A DNA stretch of 64,000 bases from Paraclostridium sordellii (GCF_000953675.1 NZ_LN679998.1:1263911-1327910); one strand, 5' to 3'; shown: positions 43,833-52,661, counted from the first letter of the stretch. Numbers and translations: made by a program. The notes: generated by a model from the letters alone, not told the origin.

Positions 43833-44978
43833 ATGCTAAAAAATATAAAGCAAGATATAAAGAATATAATACTTTTACTTTTTATTGTAGGAATACTATC
43901 ACTCATTGTATATGTAACTGTGTATTCCCACAAAGAATATACTAAAAATGTTAATTTAAACATAGAAACATATAACTATAAAAATAGTGAATCTCAAGTT
44001 AAAGATGAAACAATAAAACTAGAATCTATGATATCTGTAAAAGATTATATTTTAGATATGAAATTTAATGGAGATAAATTAATGGCTATAAGTGATCATA
44101 TATCTAATAATAAGTCTGAAATAAATATATATGATATAGATATTGAAAATAAAAAAATTAAAAATGTAGAAACTATAAAAAGTGAAAATGATATTATGTA
44201 TAAAATGGGAAGTATATCACCCTCAAGAGATATTATAGTGTATGATACTATAAGTGAAAATAAATCAAATCAATTTAATAATGTCAAAAGTATAGTTTAT
44301 AATATGGCAGATGAAAGTAAGGTTACATTAGATTTTTACTTTAATATATTAGGGTGGATACCTGATAGCAGTGGATTTTATGGTTATAAAAAAGGTGAAT
44401 TATTTGAATATAGTATAGATGATAATCAAATAAATAATAAATACAAATATAATTTAAAAAGTTATGGATATATAGATAAAATTGCATTTTCACAAGATGG
44501 AACAAAACTATATAGTCTAAATATCTCTAAAAATGAAATTTGTATCTATGATTTGAAAAATGATACAACTAAGAAAATTAACTCTGTAAAAAATATATAT
44601 GATTTTGAAGTTTTAAATGATAATAATATTTTAATCAAAGCATCTAATTCAAAACAAAATTATATATGTGTTTACAATATTCAAAACCATAAAAAAAAGG
44701 TTATAAAAGGGATACATCTAGATGATATGTATATTAGTAAAGATAAAACAAAGTTAGTTACAGTTTATTATACTGGAAATAGTGAGAGTACTATAGATGT
44801 TTATAATATAAGTGGATATGATTCAGATTTTGATTTTTATAAGCTTGGATCTATACCTATGATAAAAGGCATTCCATATATAGATATAAGTGATAATAAT
44901 AAATTAGCTTATTTTGTAGACGGAGCTAGCTATACTGAAAGTAATATATATATATATGATATAACTAATAAAAAATGA
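43833..44978 (+). CDS. Membrane-anchored beta-propeller-like protein
   Basis: The 381-residue product has a single N-terminal membrane helix (about 12-32). Beyond it lies a long external region of repeated strands with WD40/TolB-like phrases such as EINIYDIDIENKKI, EICIYDLKNDTTK, ICVYNIQNHKKK, STIDVYNISG and SNIYIYDITNKK. No enzyme motif is seen. It follows the sensor kinase by 13 bases and is the last gene before a terminator. It may be an accessory sensor or envelope-binding partner of the kinase, as an inference from position and topology. Confidence 0.75.
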   Translation: MLKNIKQDIKNIILLLFIVGILSLIVYVTVYSHKEYTKNVNLNIETYNYKNSESQVKDETIKLESMISVKDYILDMKFNGDKLMAISDHISNNKSEINIYDIDIENKKIKNVETIKSENDIMYKMGSISPSRDIIVYDTISENKSNQFNNVKSIVYNMADESKVTLDFYFNILGWIPDSSGFYGYKKGELFEYSIDDNQINNKYKYNLKSYGYIDKIAFSQDGTKLYSLNISKNEICIYDLKNDTTKKINSVKNIYDFEVLNDNNILIKASNSKQNYICVYNIQNHKKKVIKGIHLDDMYISKDKTKLVTVYYTGNSESTIDVYNISGYDSDFDFYKLGSIPMIKGIPYIDISDNNKLAYFVDGASYTESNIYIYDITNKK

Positions 44979-45003
44979 TAACTCGTTTGAGTTGTCATTT
45001 TTT
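44971..45003 (+). terminator. Terminator of the asnB/two-component operon
   Basis: AAAAATGATAACTC pairs with GAGTTGTCATTTTT (one G-T pair) around GTTT, with extra T following; it overlaps the stop codon. Confidence 0.8.
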
Positions 45004-45040
45004 TATATAAAAAAAGAGATTTTAGAACCTTATGTAGTTA

Positions 45041-45072
45041 TATTACAATTATGTAATACATATTGCTATAAA
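45041..45072 (+). promoter_or_regulatory. Inverted repeat and extended -10 upstream of the VTT gene
   Basis: TATTAC-AATTAT-GTAATA (45041-45058) is a 6-6-6 inverted repeat. Its core TTACAATTATGTAA (45043-45056) differs at one base from the element upstream of asnB. An extended -10 box TGCTATAAA ends at 45072. Confidence 0.5.
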
Positions 45073-45160
45073 AAAATATTAGGAGTAAAATAGTAGTAAT
45101 TTAAATACTGAATTAATTTAAAGTTAAAAGATTACTTGCGTATATTGAGGAGATAGAAGT

Positions 45161-45742
45161 ATGGAGCATATAGAGACGCTATTTACATTAGCTAGAGACA
45201 ATTATTTATTAGTATTTATAATAGGAACCTGTGCAAGTTTTTTAGAAAGTTTTATACCAGCCCTTCCTCTTATGGGAATCGTTGTTGCAAACAGCATGGT
45301 GTTAGGTTGGGGATTTGGGCTTTTAGCATCGACAATAGGTTCTTGTGGAGCAACATATTTACTTTTTTTATTATCTAATAAATTTGGACATCTTAAAGTT
45401 TTTCAAAAGATAGAGAAAAATAATGATAAAGTTGATAAAGTTATAAAGTGGGTTAAATACCAAGGATTTGTGAGCTTATTTATAGCCTATTCTTGCCCGT
45501 TTATACCAGGGTGTTTAGTGACGATTGCTTGTGGTATATCAGAAAAGAAAGCAGATAGTTTCGTGCCAGCTATGATAAGTGGGAGAATAGTAATGTTTTT
45601 AGTTGCAAGCTATATTGGAAATGATTTATATGGCTTTTTACATAGCCCTATGAAGATAATTTTCGTGTCATTACTTATAGTAGTATCATTTTTAATAGGA
45701 AGAAAAATAAATAATAAAATAGAAGCTAAACATAATAATTAG
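45161..45742 (+). CDS. DedA/TVP38 (VTT-domain) membrane protein
   Basis: The 193-residue protein has about five hydrophobic segments and the VTT/SNARE-associated signature. It shows FLESFIPALPLMGIVVANSM near the N terminus and SCPFIPGCLVTIACGISEKK in the middle. Members of this superfamily include flippases for undecaprenyl phosphate and phospholipids. TVP38-like and DedA-like subtypes cannot be separated with confidence here. The ribosome site is GAGGAG. A possible shared regulatory element links it to the asnB operon. Confidence 0.85.
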   Translation: MEHIETLFTLARDNYLLVFIIGTCASFLESFIPALPLMGIVVANSMVLGWGFGLLASTIGSCGATYLLFLLSNKFGHLKVFQKIEKNNDKVDKVIKWVKYQGFVSLFIAYSCPFIPGCLVTIACGISEKKADSFVPAMISGRIVMFLVASYIGNDLYGFLHSPMKIIFVSLLIVVSFLIGRKINNKIEAKHNN

Positions 45743-45751
45743 AATAAATAA

Positions 45752-45789
45752 AAAAATCCTTTAATAATATATTATTAAAGGATTTTTTT
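45752..45789 (+). terminator. Terminator after the VTT gene
   Basis: A perfect 38-nt palindrome runs from A6 to T6, with TCCTTTAAT and its complement in the arms. Confidence 0.85.
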
Positions 45790-45836
45790 ATTTTATGAAA
45801 AGTATATTATTAAATTGAAAAATAGGGGGAATTATT

Positions 45837-46691
45837 ATGATAAAAACAAATAAAGAAAAAGTAGTTAAATGGTCAGTACAAGGCAAAATTCATCATCCAC
45901 TAGCATTAAGCTATAAAGTCACGCATGAAGGAAAACCTGTAGTACTACCATCAACAGGAGGTATATCTTATAATGTAAAGGTAGGAGATAGTGTATACGG
46001 TTTAGCTGGTGATCATGTTGAGCCAGGAGTATCCATAAGAAATGAAGAGAATAGAGAAAGCAATGCTCTTATGACATTTTCATGTATAGGTAATGAAGCA
46101 AAAGTAGTAAGTGGAGATGCAAAAGGTTCTAAAGGATATGTTACTGGTATGCATGGAGGTATAGAACATGTTCTTATACATTTTGAAGATGATGTTTTAG
46201 ATAATTTGTCAATTGATGATAAGATTATGGTTAAAGCTTATGGGCAAGGGTTAAATATAGAAGGACATGAAGATGTTCATGTAATGAGTATAGATCCAGA
46301 TTTATTTGAAAAATTAGGTGTTGAAGAAAAAAATGGAAAACTACATGTTCCAGTTGTAGCTAAGGTACCACCATATTTAATGGGTTCAGGAATAGGATCT
46401 ACTAATGCTTATACAGGAGATTATGATATAATGACGGCTGATTTTGAAGAGATAAAAAGGCTAGGACTAGATAAATTAAAATTTGGGGATTTAGTTATGC
46501 TTGAAGATTGTGATAATACATATGGAAGAGGTTATTTAAAAGGAGCGGTTAGTATAGGTGTTATAGTTCATAGTGATTGTGTTACACTTGGACATGGACC
46601 TGGAGTAACAACTATAATGGTTAGTAAAACTCCTAAAATAGAAGGGATAATAGATGAAAATGCAAATATAGTTAATTTTATGAAAAAATAA
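45837..46691 (+). CDS. DUF4438 family protein
   Basis: The 284-residue soluble protein resembles the DUF4438 family (Thermotoga TM1086 type). It shows GKIHHPLALSYKVTHEGKPV, YGLAGDHVEPGVSI, a GSKGYVTGMHGGIEHVLIHF segment, PPYLMGSGIGSTNAYTGDYD and GVIVHSDCVTLGHGPGV. The many His, Asp and Gly residues in conserved loops suggest a metal or small-ligand site, but no reaction is known to me. The ribosome site AGGGGGA is strong. It is probably monocistronic. Confidence 0.8.
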   Translation: MIKTNKEKVVKWSVQGKIHHPLALSYKVTHEGKPVVLPSTGGISYNVKVGDSVYGLAGDHVEPGVSIRNEENRESNALMTFSCIGNEAKVVSGDAKGSKGYVTGMHGGIEHVLIHFEDDVLDNLSIDDKIMVKAYGQGLNIEGHEDVHVMSIDPDLFEKLGVEEKNGKLHVPVVAKVPPYLMGSGIGSTNAYTGDYDIMTADFEEIKRLGLDKLKFGDLVMLEDCDNTYGRGYLKGAVSIGVIVHSDCVTLGHGPGVTTIMVSKTPKIEGIIDENANIVNFMKK

Positions 46692-46727
46692 AATTAAAAT
46701 AGGTTTAACAAGTTAATAGGCGGGTAT

Positions 46728-46757
46728 AAAGGAAGTATAAAATTTTATACTTCTTTT
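46728..46757 (+). terminator. Terminator after the DUF4438 gene
   Basis: GAAGTATAAAA and its exact complement form an 11-bp core stem, extended by A-T and G-T pairs into a T-rich end. Confidence 0.75.
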
Positions 46758-46817
46758 ATTTTGTATAAAATTAAGAATTAAGATAAAAATAAACTATAGG
46801 TATAGGAGGATATAGAT

Positions 46818-47303
46818 ATGAAAGTTACATTTAATGGAACACCATTAACATTAGAAGGGAATCAAGTTAAAGTTGGAGATATAGCTCCAGACTTTACAGT
46901 AGTAGGAAATGATTTAAATCCGGTAAAATTTAGTGATATAGAAGGTAAAAAAATATTAGTGGCAGTACCTTCTATAGATACACCTGTATGTGATATGGAA
47001 GTTAGAAAATTTAACCAAGAAGCATCAAAATTAAATAATGTAAAGGTATATACTATTTCAATGGATTTACCATTTGCACAAGCAAGATGGTGTGGAAATT
47101 CAGGAATTGAAAATGTAGTTACAGTTTCAGATTATAAAGATAGAGCATTTTCAAAAGCATACGGGTTATATATAAAAGAATTAGGCTTAGTATCTAGAGC
47201 AGTTATAGTTGTAGATGAAAACAATAAAATTGTTTATACTGAATACTTAGATGAGATAACTAATGAACCTAATTATGAAAAAGCATTAGAATTTGTAAAA
47301 TAA
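46818..47303 (+). CDS. tpx: Thiol peroxidase (Tpx)
   Basis: Tpx reduces hydrogen peroxide and alkyl hydroperoxides using thioredoxin. The 161-residue protein shows the peroxidatic Cys58 in SIDTPVCDMEVRKFN and the resolving Cys92 in ARWCGNSG, the atypical 2-Cys spacing of the family. The ribosome site is AGGAGG. No clear PerR box was seen upstream. It is monocistronic with a strong terminator. Confidence 0.95.
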   Translation: MKVTFNGTPLTLEGNQVKVGDIAPDFTVVGNDLNPVKFSDIEGKKILVAVPSIDTPVCDMEVRKFNQEASKLNNVKVYTISMDLPFAQARWCGNSGIENVVTVSDYKDRAFSKAYGLYIKELGLVSRAVIVVDENNKIVYTEYLDEITNEPNYEKALEFVK

Positions 47304-47307
47304 TATG

Positions 47308-47342
47308 AAAAGATCTCAGTAAAAGTTTTACTGAGATCTTTT
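47308..47342. terminator. Bidirectional terminator after tpx
   Basis: AAAAGATCTCAGTAAAA and its complement lie one base apart between two convergent genes, with a T run on the plus side. Confidence 0.85.
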
Positions 47343-47986
47343 TATTTTTTTGCTAATAATCTAAAACAGTTATTACAACTTGGCAAAGAAGTTGTGAATA
47401 TATTTTCATTTTTTGTTAAATCTAGATTTCCGACAAATGAGAAACCATTATTAGAAATTGAATTAATTAATTTTATAATATTAGTTGGAGGTACATCTGT
47501 TGTTAAAATTAAATAACCATTATTTTTTAATACTCTATAAAATTCTTTTATACAGATATTTAAATCAATATTAGATAGATTACTTATAGCACCTATACAA
47601 AATATTTTAGTGAAAAAATTATTAGGGTAAGGTAAGGAAATTAAATTAGCAACAGAAAAGTTGATTTTATCAATATACTTTTTTGCTTTATCAATATCAT
47701 CTTTATCAAAAAATTTTGAAATTGAATGTAGTATATAAGATTTATCTACTATATTTGGAGATATATCAAAAGCATAAACTTCTGTAGCTACACTAGCAAG
47801 AAAAAATTTAAATGGATGTGGTAAACCACAAGCTGAATCTAAACAAATATCATCTGAATCTATAAAGTTCATTGCCCATTTATATTCATATTTTCTACTA
47901 ACCCAATTATAAGGAATTTTCATAAAACATATATTAGTTACTTCATCATTTAATATAATAAAACGTGAAGTATATATATTTGACAT
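47342..47986 (-). CDS. SAM-dependent methyltransferase, class I
   Basis: The 214-residue protein has the Rossmann methyltransferase motifs in divergent form: ICLDSACGLPHPFKFFLAS (motif I), VYAFDISPNIVDKS (motif II), then NFFTKIFCIGAISNL and KEFYRVLKNNGYLILTTDVP. The substrate is unknown. The C-terminal CNNCFRLLAKK is short. The ATG at 47986 is preferred; the upstream in-frame GTG lies within the AGGTGAT ribosome site. Confidence 0.78.
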   Translation of the reverse strand: MSNIYTSRFIILNDEVTNICFMKIPYNWVSRKYEYKWAMNFIDSDDICLDSACGLPHPFKFFLASVATEVYAFDISPNIVDKSYILHSISKFFDKDDIDKAKKYIDKINFSVANLISLPYPNNFFTKIFCIGAISNLSNIDLNICIKEFYRVLKNNGYLILTTDVPPTNIIKLINSISNNGFSFVGNLDLTKNENIFTTSLPSCNNCFRLLAKK

Positions 47987-48159
47987 AAATATCACCTATT
48001 TATAAAATGTTGATAATTATATTAATATGTAAAAAAAAGAAAATAGTTCTAATTTGAGAAAAATATATTAAATAAGTTAATAGAATTAGAAGGAAAAAAG
48101 CTATTTTTAGCAAAGTATATATAATGTTTATATTAGCAATTTTTTTAGGGGGGATAAAT

Positions 48160-49035
48160 TTGAGTGAAAAATTTGATATAAATGGTTCTATAATAATATT
48201 CTCAGAAGAAAAGGTTAGGTATAATAGTATTAGAAAAGAGTTTTTAAAACAAGCTAAAAATTATAGTGAAGAGTTTATTAAGGAGTTTGGAAAAAATTAT
48301 AAAACTAAAGATTTAAATGAAGCTGGAATAAAATTATATGAACGTTATATAGGAAACTGTATAAAAAAAGGTGTAGAGATAATTGTAAACTATGGAATAA
48401 TTACTTTAGATGTAAATCTTTTTACTAAAAATTATTGTAATAAATATGTAAATTTACAAAATTTAAAAAATAAAATAAAAGATTATTCAATACAAACAAA
48501 GTGTAAAAAAATTAGTTTAGGACAAAAATCCGTAGAAGATAAAAGATTTATATATTCGTTGGGAAGTTTTATATATGAAGAGTGCTTTAAAATACATTAT
48601 GCGGTAATAGATGCACTTTTAGATAATGGGGTAGATATTGTATCAAACTACATAGATTCAAACAGTGAAATGAAAGGAAATGCACTATTTAATAACTACA
48701 CAGATGGGTTTATAGATAAAACTAATGAATGCTATGTAATAAATCAAATAATAAGTTTAAATCCGTATAGACAAGATATTTATGAATTTTTTATAAAAGA
48801 AGATGGAGATTTTAATAAAGAAATAGAGAGACTAACAGAATTTTTAGGATATGATATAAAGAGTTATAAAAAACTTTTAATGGATAAATACGTAGAATCT
48901 ATAAATTTAAATCCTAGTTATGATATTGAATTTGAAAAAGAGAAAGTAGAGAAGTACGCAAAGTATATAGGATATGATAAAAAAGATATATATACTGCTA
49001 GAGTAGAAGCTTTATATATGTATAAAAATGCATAA
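48160..49035 (+). CDS. Hypothetical protein with NPY-type repeat-like motif
   Basis: I do not recognise this 291-residue protein. A TTG at 48160 preceded by AGGGGGG is the likely start; the longer frame has no ribosome site. It is helical, charged and soluble. Near the C terminus, LNPYRQDIYEFFIKEDGD is followed by ERLTEFLGYDI and by LNPSYDIEFEKEKVEKYAKYI, which may be two divergent copies of a short helical unit. The phrase is reminiscent of uncharacterised Firmicutes proteins, but I cannot name the family. Confidence 0.65.
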   Translation: MSEKFDINGSIIIFSEEKVRYNSIRKEFLKQAKNYSEEFIKEFGKNYKTKDLNEAGIKLYERYIGNCIKKGVEIIVNYGIITLDVNLFTKNYCNKYVNLQNLKNKIKDYSIQTKCKKISLGQKSVEDKRFIYSLGSFIYEECFKIHYAVIDALLDNGVDIVSNYIDSNSEMKGNALFNNYTDGFIDKTNECYVINQIISLNPYRQDIYEFFIKEDGDFNKEIERLTEFLGYDIKSYKKLLMDKYVESINLNPSYDIEFEKEKVEKYAKYIGYDKKDIYTARVEALYMYKNA

Positions 49036-49037
49036 AG

Positions 49038-49067
49038 AAAAGACCTATTATATTTTATAGGTCTTTT
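49038..49067 (+). terminator. Terminator after the 291-aa gene
   Basis: AAAAGACCTAT pairs with ATAGGTCTTTT around eight bases, followed by more T. Confidence 0.85.
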
Positions 49068-49148
49068 TTCTTTTATATTGTAAAAATAGGAACTATTTAG
49101 CCTTTAAAATCATATATTAATTTAATAATTTAGTATAGGGGGATTAGG

Positions 49149-50123
49149 ATGAGGCAAATAAAAAATACTAAATATTTATGTAATGAAAATGGTAGTTTAA
49201 ACGAATATTCTATTGGATGGGGGAATATTCCATTCAAGGATTGTAGTATAAATAAAAATATATTCATAAAAAAAATATGGAATAGGTATATGTGGATTAG
49301 CAAAGAGTTTATATTAAATTTTTCTATATTTGATTTAGGATATATATCTATTTTGAATATGAGTTTTTTTGATTTAGAAAATTTTTTAAAAGTTAGTAAA
49401 AAGTATAAGTATCCTATAAGTAAAAGTATTATTTTAGATGATAAAATAAACTCATATGTACATTTTAAAAGTAGAAATAAATTTATAAATATATTAAGAA
49501 GTTCTAACTATATAAATATAGATTTTAAATGGGATGATATGGATTTAAATTCTAAGGTATATTTAGATTATGAATCTCTAAATTTAGTAGTCCCTTGGGA
49601 CTGCAAGTATTTTCACTATACATCTAAGCATATGAGACTTAAGACACAAGGCTATTTAAATATAGAAAGCAAAAAATATGATTTAGATAATAGCAATTGT
49701 TTTATAGATTATGGGAGAGGTGTTTGGAATAAAAAAGCTGAGTGGGAAGGATTAATCACATGGTTTAAATCTGATAAAAATGAAAATATATCAATAAATT
49801 TGGTAGATAAATATACTGATAACACAGGGTTAAATGAAAATTGTATTAAAATAAATGATAAAATATATAAATTTAAAAGTGATATTTGCTTTAATTATGA
49901 TAAAAATAAAAAATTAATAAATATAAAATCTTTAAAAAATGATGAAGTGAATTTATATTTTAAAATAATTGAAGATAATAATAAAAGTCATAACGCAATC
50001 TTTTTTAGATTTAAGGAATTTCAAAAAGTAGGTATTATATTTGGATATATAAAATATAAAGATAGGTATATAGAAGTAAAAAATACTATAGGGTGGTGTG
50101 AAAAATATTTTGCGAAATGGTGA
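49149..50123 (+). CDS. DUF2804 family protein
   Basis: The 324-residue protein matches the DUF2804 pattern: NLVVPWDCKYFHYTSKHM, the GYLNIESKKYDL strand and FIDYGRGVWNKKAEWEGLI (usually DWGRG followed by W). A beta-rich C-terminal half is also present. The fold resembles lipocalin-like or AttH-type proteins, which bind hydrophobic ligands; the actual function is unknown. It has no signal peptide. The ribosome site is AGGGGGA. Confidence 0.82.
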   Translation: MRQIKNTKYLCNENGSLNEYSIGWGNIPFKDCSINKNIFIKKIWNRYMWISKEFILNFSIFDLGYISILNMSFFDLENFLKVSKKYKYPISKSIILDDKINSYVHFKSRNKFINILRSSNYINIDFKWDDMDLNSKVYLDYESLNLVVPWDCKYFHYTSKHMRLKTQGYLNIESKKYDLDNSNCFIDYGRGVWNKKAEWEGLITWFKSDKNENISINLVDKYTDNTGLNENCIKINDKIYKFKSDICFNYDKNKKLINIKSLKNDEVNLYFKIIEDNNKSHNAIFFRFKEFQKVGIIFGYIKYKDRYIEVKNTIGWCEKYFAKW

Positions 50124-50146
50124 AGAATTTAAAGAAGTAAGCTAAG

Positions 50147-50185
50147 TAGCCGTCAAATAATATGGAGATATTATTTAGACGGCTA
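50147..50185. terminator. Hairpin between the convergent DUF2804 and RdhA-like genes
   Basis: TAGCCGTC/GACGGCTA continues into AAATAATA/TATTATTT with one bulged A and a six-base loop. There is no long T run on either side, so it is a probable shared transcription end. Confidence 0.6.
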
Positions 50186-50188
50186 AAA

Positions 50189-51253
50189 TTATCTCATCCA
50201 AGATGGGTTGCCTGGAACAAATGGTCTTTTGCCAAATTTTTTTGTATATTCTTTTAAAACTTCACTTATCAAAGGTAGATTATCTTTAAAGGTAGTTACA
50301 TTTTTAATTGAGTCTAGTTGTTGAGAAAATGGACAAACCGATATACATATTCCACAATCAGTACCAAGATATCTCCATTTTATATAGCATGATTCAGCAT
50401 CTATATTCCAATTATAATTTTTATTTTCTTGAAACTTTTTATCAAGAGATAAAGATGAAGAAGGACAGTTATAGGCACACTTTTTACATATAGAGCAAAA
50501 ATCATCTAGTCCAAAGTCCTTAGGTTCATCTACTTCTAACTCAAGTGTTGTAGTAACTACTCCTAATCTTATACAAGATCCATATTCTTTTGATGTAAGG
50601 ATAGTATTTCTTCCTATACTACCAAGACCTGCATCTTTAGCTACTAAAACAGGCATTAAGAGGTAGTTTGAATCCATGTGATTTCTGGCATCGTATCCTA
50701 AATTTCTTATATAATAGCTAAGTATCATACCAATTATTGAAACATCTACATAAGCTTTGCTAGTTTCAACAACTTCAGCTAACATAGGTCCCCTATTAAT
50801 CATATTAACATCCATTGGTACAGCAAATGCTATAGCATATTTATGGTTTGATTTAATCTCATCTCCATAAGTATTTTCATTTCTACCTCGATGTGTATAA
50901 AAGTGATAATCTTTAAGCTTTGTTACTCCTACCAATTTTGCACCGTAGTGATTAGCTAGACCTTTTAATCTTTTTGTAATTGTATATTTATCTATTTCAA
51001 TTTTGCATGGACTTTTATTTCCTTCACAAAGGTGTTTAATATCACTTAGAAAGTCAAATGCTGAAGATGCCATTGGTGAATTAATTTCGTTATATGTCAT
51101 AGAACCTTCACTACAAATATTTGGGCGAGAGCGTATACTATCGTCAATTAATTTTTTATCAGGATTATTTTTATAATAGTCATTATAAGAGGGGGATCCT
51201 TTTTTGTAGTTTGCTCTTGAAAATATAATATCTCTTTCATCAATTCTCTTCAT
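50189..51253 (-). CDS. Reductive-dehalogenase-like double [4Fe-4S] protein
   Basis: The 354-residue protein ends in two ferredoxin clusters: C253/C256/C259/C263 (FCSICKKCAYNCP) and C289/C300/C303/C307 (TDCGICISVCP). The central part shows GLGSIGRNTIL and the N-terminal ERDIIFSRANYKKGSPSYND, as in soluble relatives of reductive dehalogenases. QueG, the cobalamin-dependent epoxyqueuosine reductase, shares this core. There is no Tat signal and no RdhB membrane anchor gene nearby, so a respiratory role is unlikely. A cobalamin-dependent reduction is plausible; the substrate is unknown. Confidence 0.72.
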   Translation of the reverse strand: MKRIDERDIIFSRANYKKGSPSYNDYYKNNPDKKLIDDSIRSRPNICSEGSMTYNEINSPMASSAFDFLSDIKHLCEGNKSPCKIEIDKYTITKRLKGLANHYGAKLVGVTKLKDYHFYTHRGRNENTYGDEIKSNHKYAIAFAVPMDVNMINRGPMLAEVVETSKAYVDVSIIGMILSYYIRNLGYDARNHMDSNYLLMPVLVAKDAGLGSIGRNTILTSKEYGSCIRLGVVTTTLELEVDEPKDFGLDDFCSICKKCAYNCPSSSLSLDKKFQENKNYNWNIDAESCYIKWRYLGTDCGICISVCPFSQQLDSIKNVTTFKDNLPLISEVLKEYTKKFGKRPFVPGNPSWMR

Positions 51254-51305
51254 AAAATATTCCTCCTTTGTTCATATACTAAGAGTATACTAGAAGAGAA
51301 GAAAA

Positions 51306-51334
51306 AAAGGAAAATGTTTTTTACATTTTCCTTT
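51306..51334 (-). terminator. Terminator of the substrate-binding protein gene
   Basis: AAAGGAAAATGT and its exact complement flank a five-base loop. Read on the reverse strand, it ends in a T-rich run. It lies between the binding-protein gene and the RdhA-like gene. Confidence 0.7.
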
Positions 51335-51446
51335 AGAGGTATCCGCCTTTAATAAAATTTATTTTATATAGGTCGAATCCATATACATCAAATTGTATAT
51401 ATTAAATTATATTAAAGTTTTACTAAAATGTTACTAAAATAATAAA

Positions 51447-52481
51447 TTATTTTTTATTTTTTATACTTTCCTTAGCAAAACTAGTATCTACTATTTTATC
51501 GTAAGGAGCTCTTTTATCTAATTCTCCTGCCTCTTCCATAACATCCATTAAGAGATTTAAACTTTCTTCCTCAAGTATAGGTGTATGTGACCATGCATCT
51601 ATAGATTTATATCTATTTATAACGGATATTAAATCTTCTTTATTAAAATCAGTAAAGAATGGTTCTATAGCATTTGCTATATCTTCAGCTGAGTTGTTTT
51701 GAACCCAAACTTGCCCTTTATAAACTGCATTTGTAAAAGATTGAATAGTATCTTTATTTTCTTTAATATAGTTTACGGGAGCTGAGTAAGCAGTGTATGG
51801 TATTAAACCGGATTCTTCACCAATAGAAGCTACTACGTATCCTTTACCTTGTTTTTCAAGCTCTAAAGCAGAAGGTTCAAATAACGCAACGTAATCTCCT
51901 TCACCTCCAGCAAATGCACCACTCATAACGTTGAATTGAATATCGGTTCTGACATTTACTTTACCATTTTGAGTATCAGTGCCTATAGTTAGACCATTTT
52001 TTTTCATAACATACTCTAATGTCATTTCAGGAACTCCACCTTTTCTACCACCTAAAACTTCTTTACCTTTTAAATCCTCAAAAGAAAAATTATCAGTATT
52101 TTCACGGGCAACTAAAAAGCTTCCATCTTTTTGAGTTAATTGAGCAAAATTTACTGCATAATTTGAATTTCCTTTATTATATACATAAATAGATGCTTCT
52201 GGCCCCATAAGTCCTATATCTGCTTCTCCAGAAAGAAGTGCAGCCATTGTTTTATCTGCTCCCTGAGTATTTATAAGATCTAATTCAATACCTTCTTCCT
52301 CAAAAAAACCTTGAGTTATAGCTGCATATTGTGGAGCATAAAATACTGAATGGGTTACCTCTGCAACAGTTAGCTTAGTTAAATTTTTAGATTTAATACT
52401 TTTAGATTTAGGAGTACATCCGATGAGAAGCAAAGATAGGCTAGTAATTAAAGTTATTAATATTATTAATTTTTTTAGCAA
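51447..52481 (-). CDS. NMT1/SsuA-type ABC substrate-binding lipoprotein
   Basis: The 344-residue lipoprotein has a signal peptide ending in the lipobox LLIGC (Cys22). A periplasmic-binding fold like NMT1/THI5, SsuA and TauA follows: TVAEVTHSVFYAPQYAAITQ, GFFEEEGIELDL, LLSGEADIGLMGPEA and DLKGKEVLGGRKGG. Substrates of the family include thiamine pyrimidines, sulfonates and nitrate. The TTG at 52481 is the likely start, with AAGGGGTG ahead; the in-frame GTG at 52490 is part of that site. Its permease and ATPase genes are 1 kb away on the same strand. Confidence 0.87.
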   Translation of the reverse strand: MLKKLIILITLITSLSLLLIGCTPKSKSIKSKNLTKLTVAEVTHSVFYAPQYAAITQGFFEEEGIELDLINTQGADKTMAALLSGEADIGLMGPEASIYVYNKGNSNYAVNFAQLTQKDGSFLVARENTDNFSFEDLKGKEVLGGRKGGVPEMTLEYVMKKNGLTIGTDTQNGKVNVRTDIQFNVMSGAFAGGEGDYVALFEPSALELEKQGKGYVVASIGEESGLIPYTAYSAPVNYIKENKDTIQSFTNAVYKGQVWVQNNSAEDIANAIEPFFTDFNKEDLISVINRYKSIDAWSHTPILEEESLNLLMDVMEEAGELDKRAPYDKIVDTSFAKESIKNKK

Positions 52482-52601
52482 AAAAATCACCCCTTAAAAT
52501 TAAAGATAATGTATATTATTAAAAAATAAATTGATTGGTGATAAAACTATTTTAGATATTTGTAAAAATACTATATTTACCAGGAAAATGTTTGCTTTGT
52601 G

Positions 52602-52629
52602 TTGATTTTGGGTATAAAAAATATAAAAT
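52602..52629 (+). promoter_or_regulatory. Candidate promoter of the TM1586-type nitroreductase
   Basis: TTGATT (52602-52607) and TAAAAT (52624-52629) are 16 bases apart, 32 bases before the ATG. Confidence 0.4.
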
Positions 52630-52661
52630 AAAATTTAATATAACTTTAGGGAGGGGAAATT

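Noticed and set aside
51335-51446. Riboswitch-like structure (ATATGG and CC-ATAT stem) on the reverse strand after the binding-protein gene
   Set aside because: Only a single short hairpin is visible. No conserved core of the purine, TPP or preQ1 classes was found, and it lies after a gene rather than before one.
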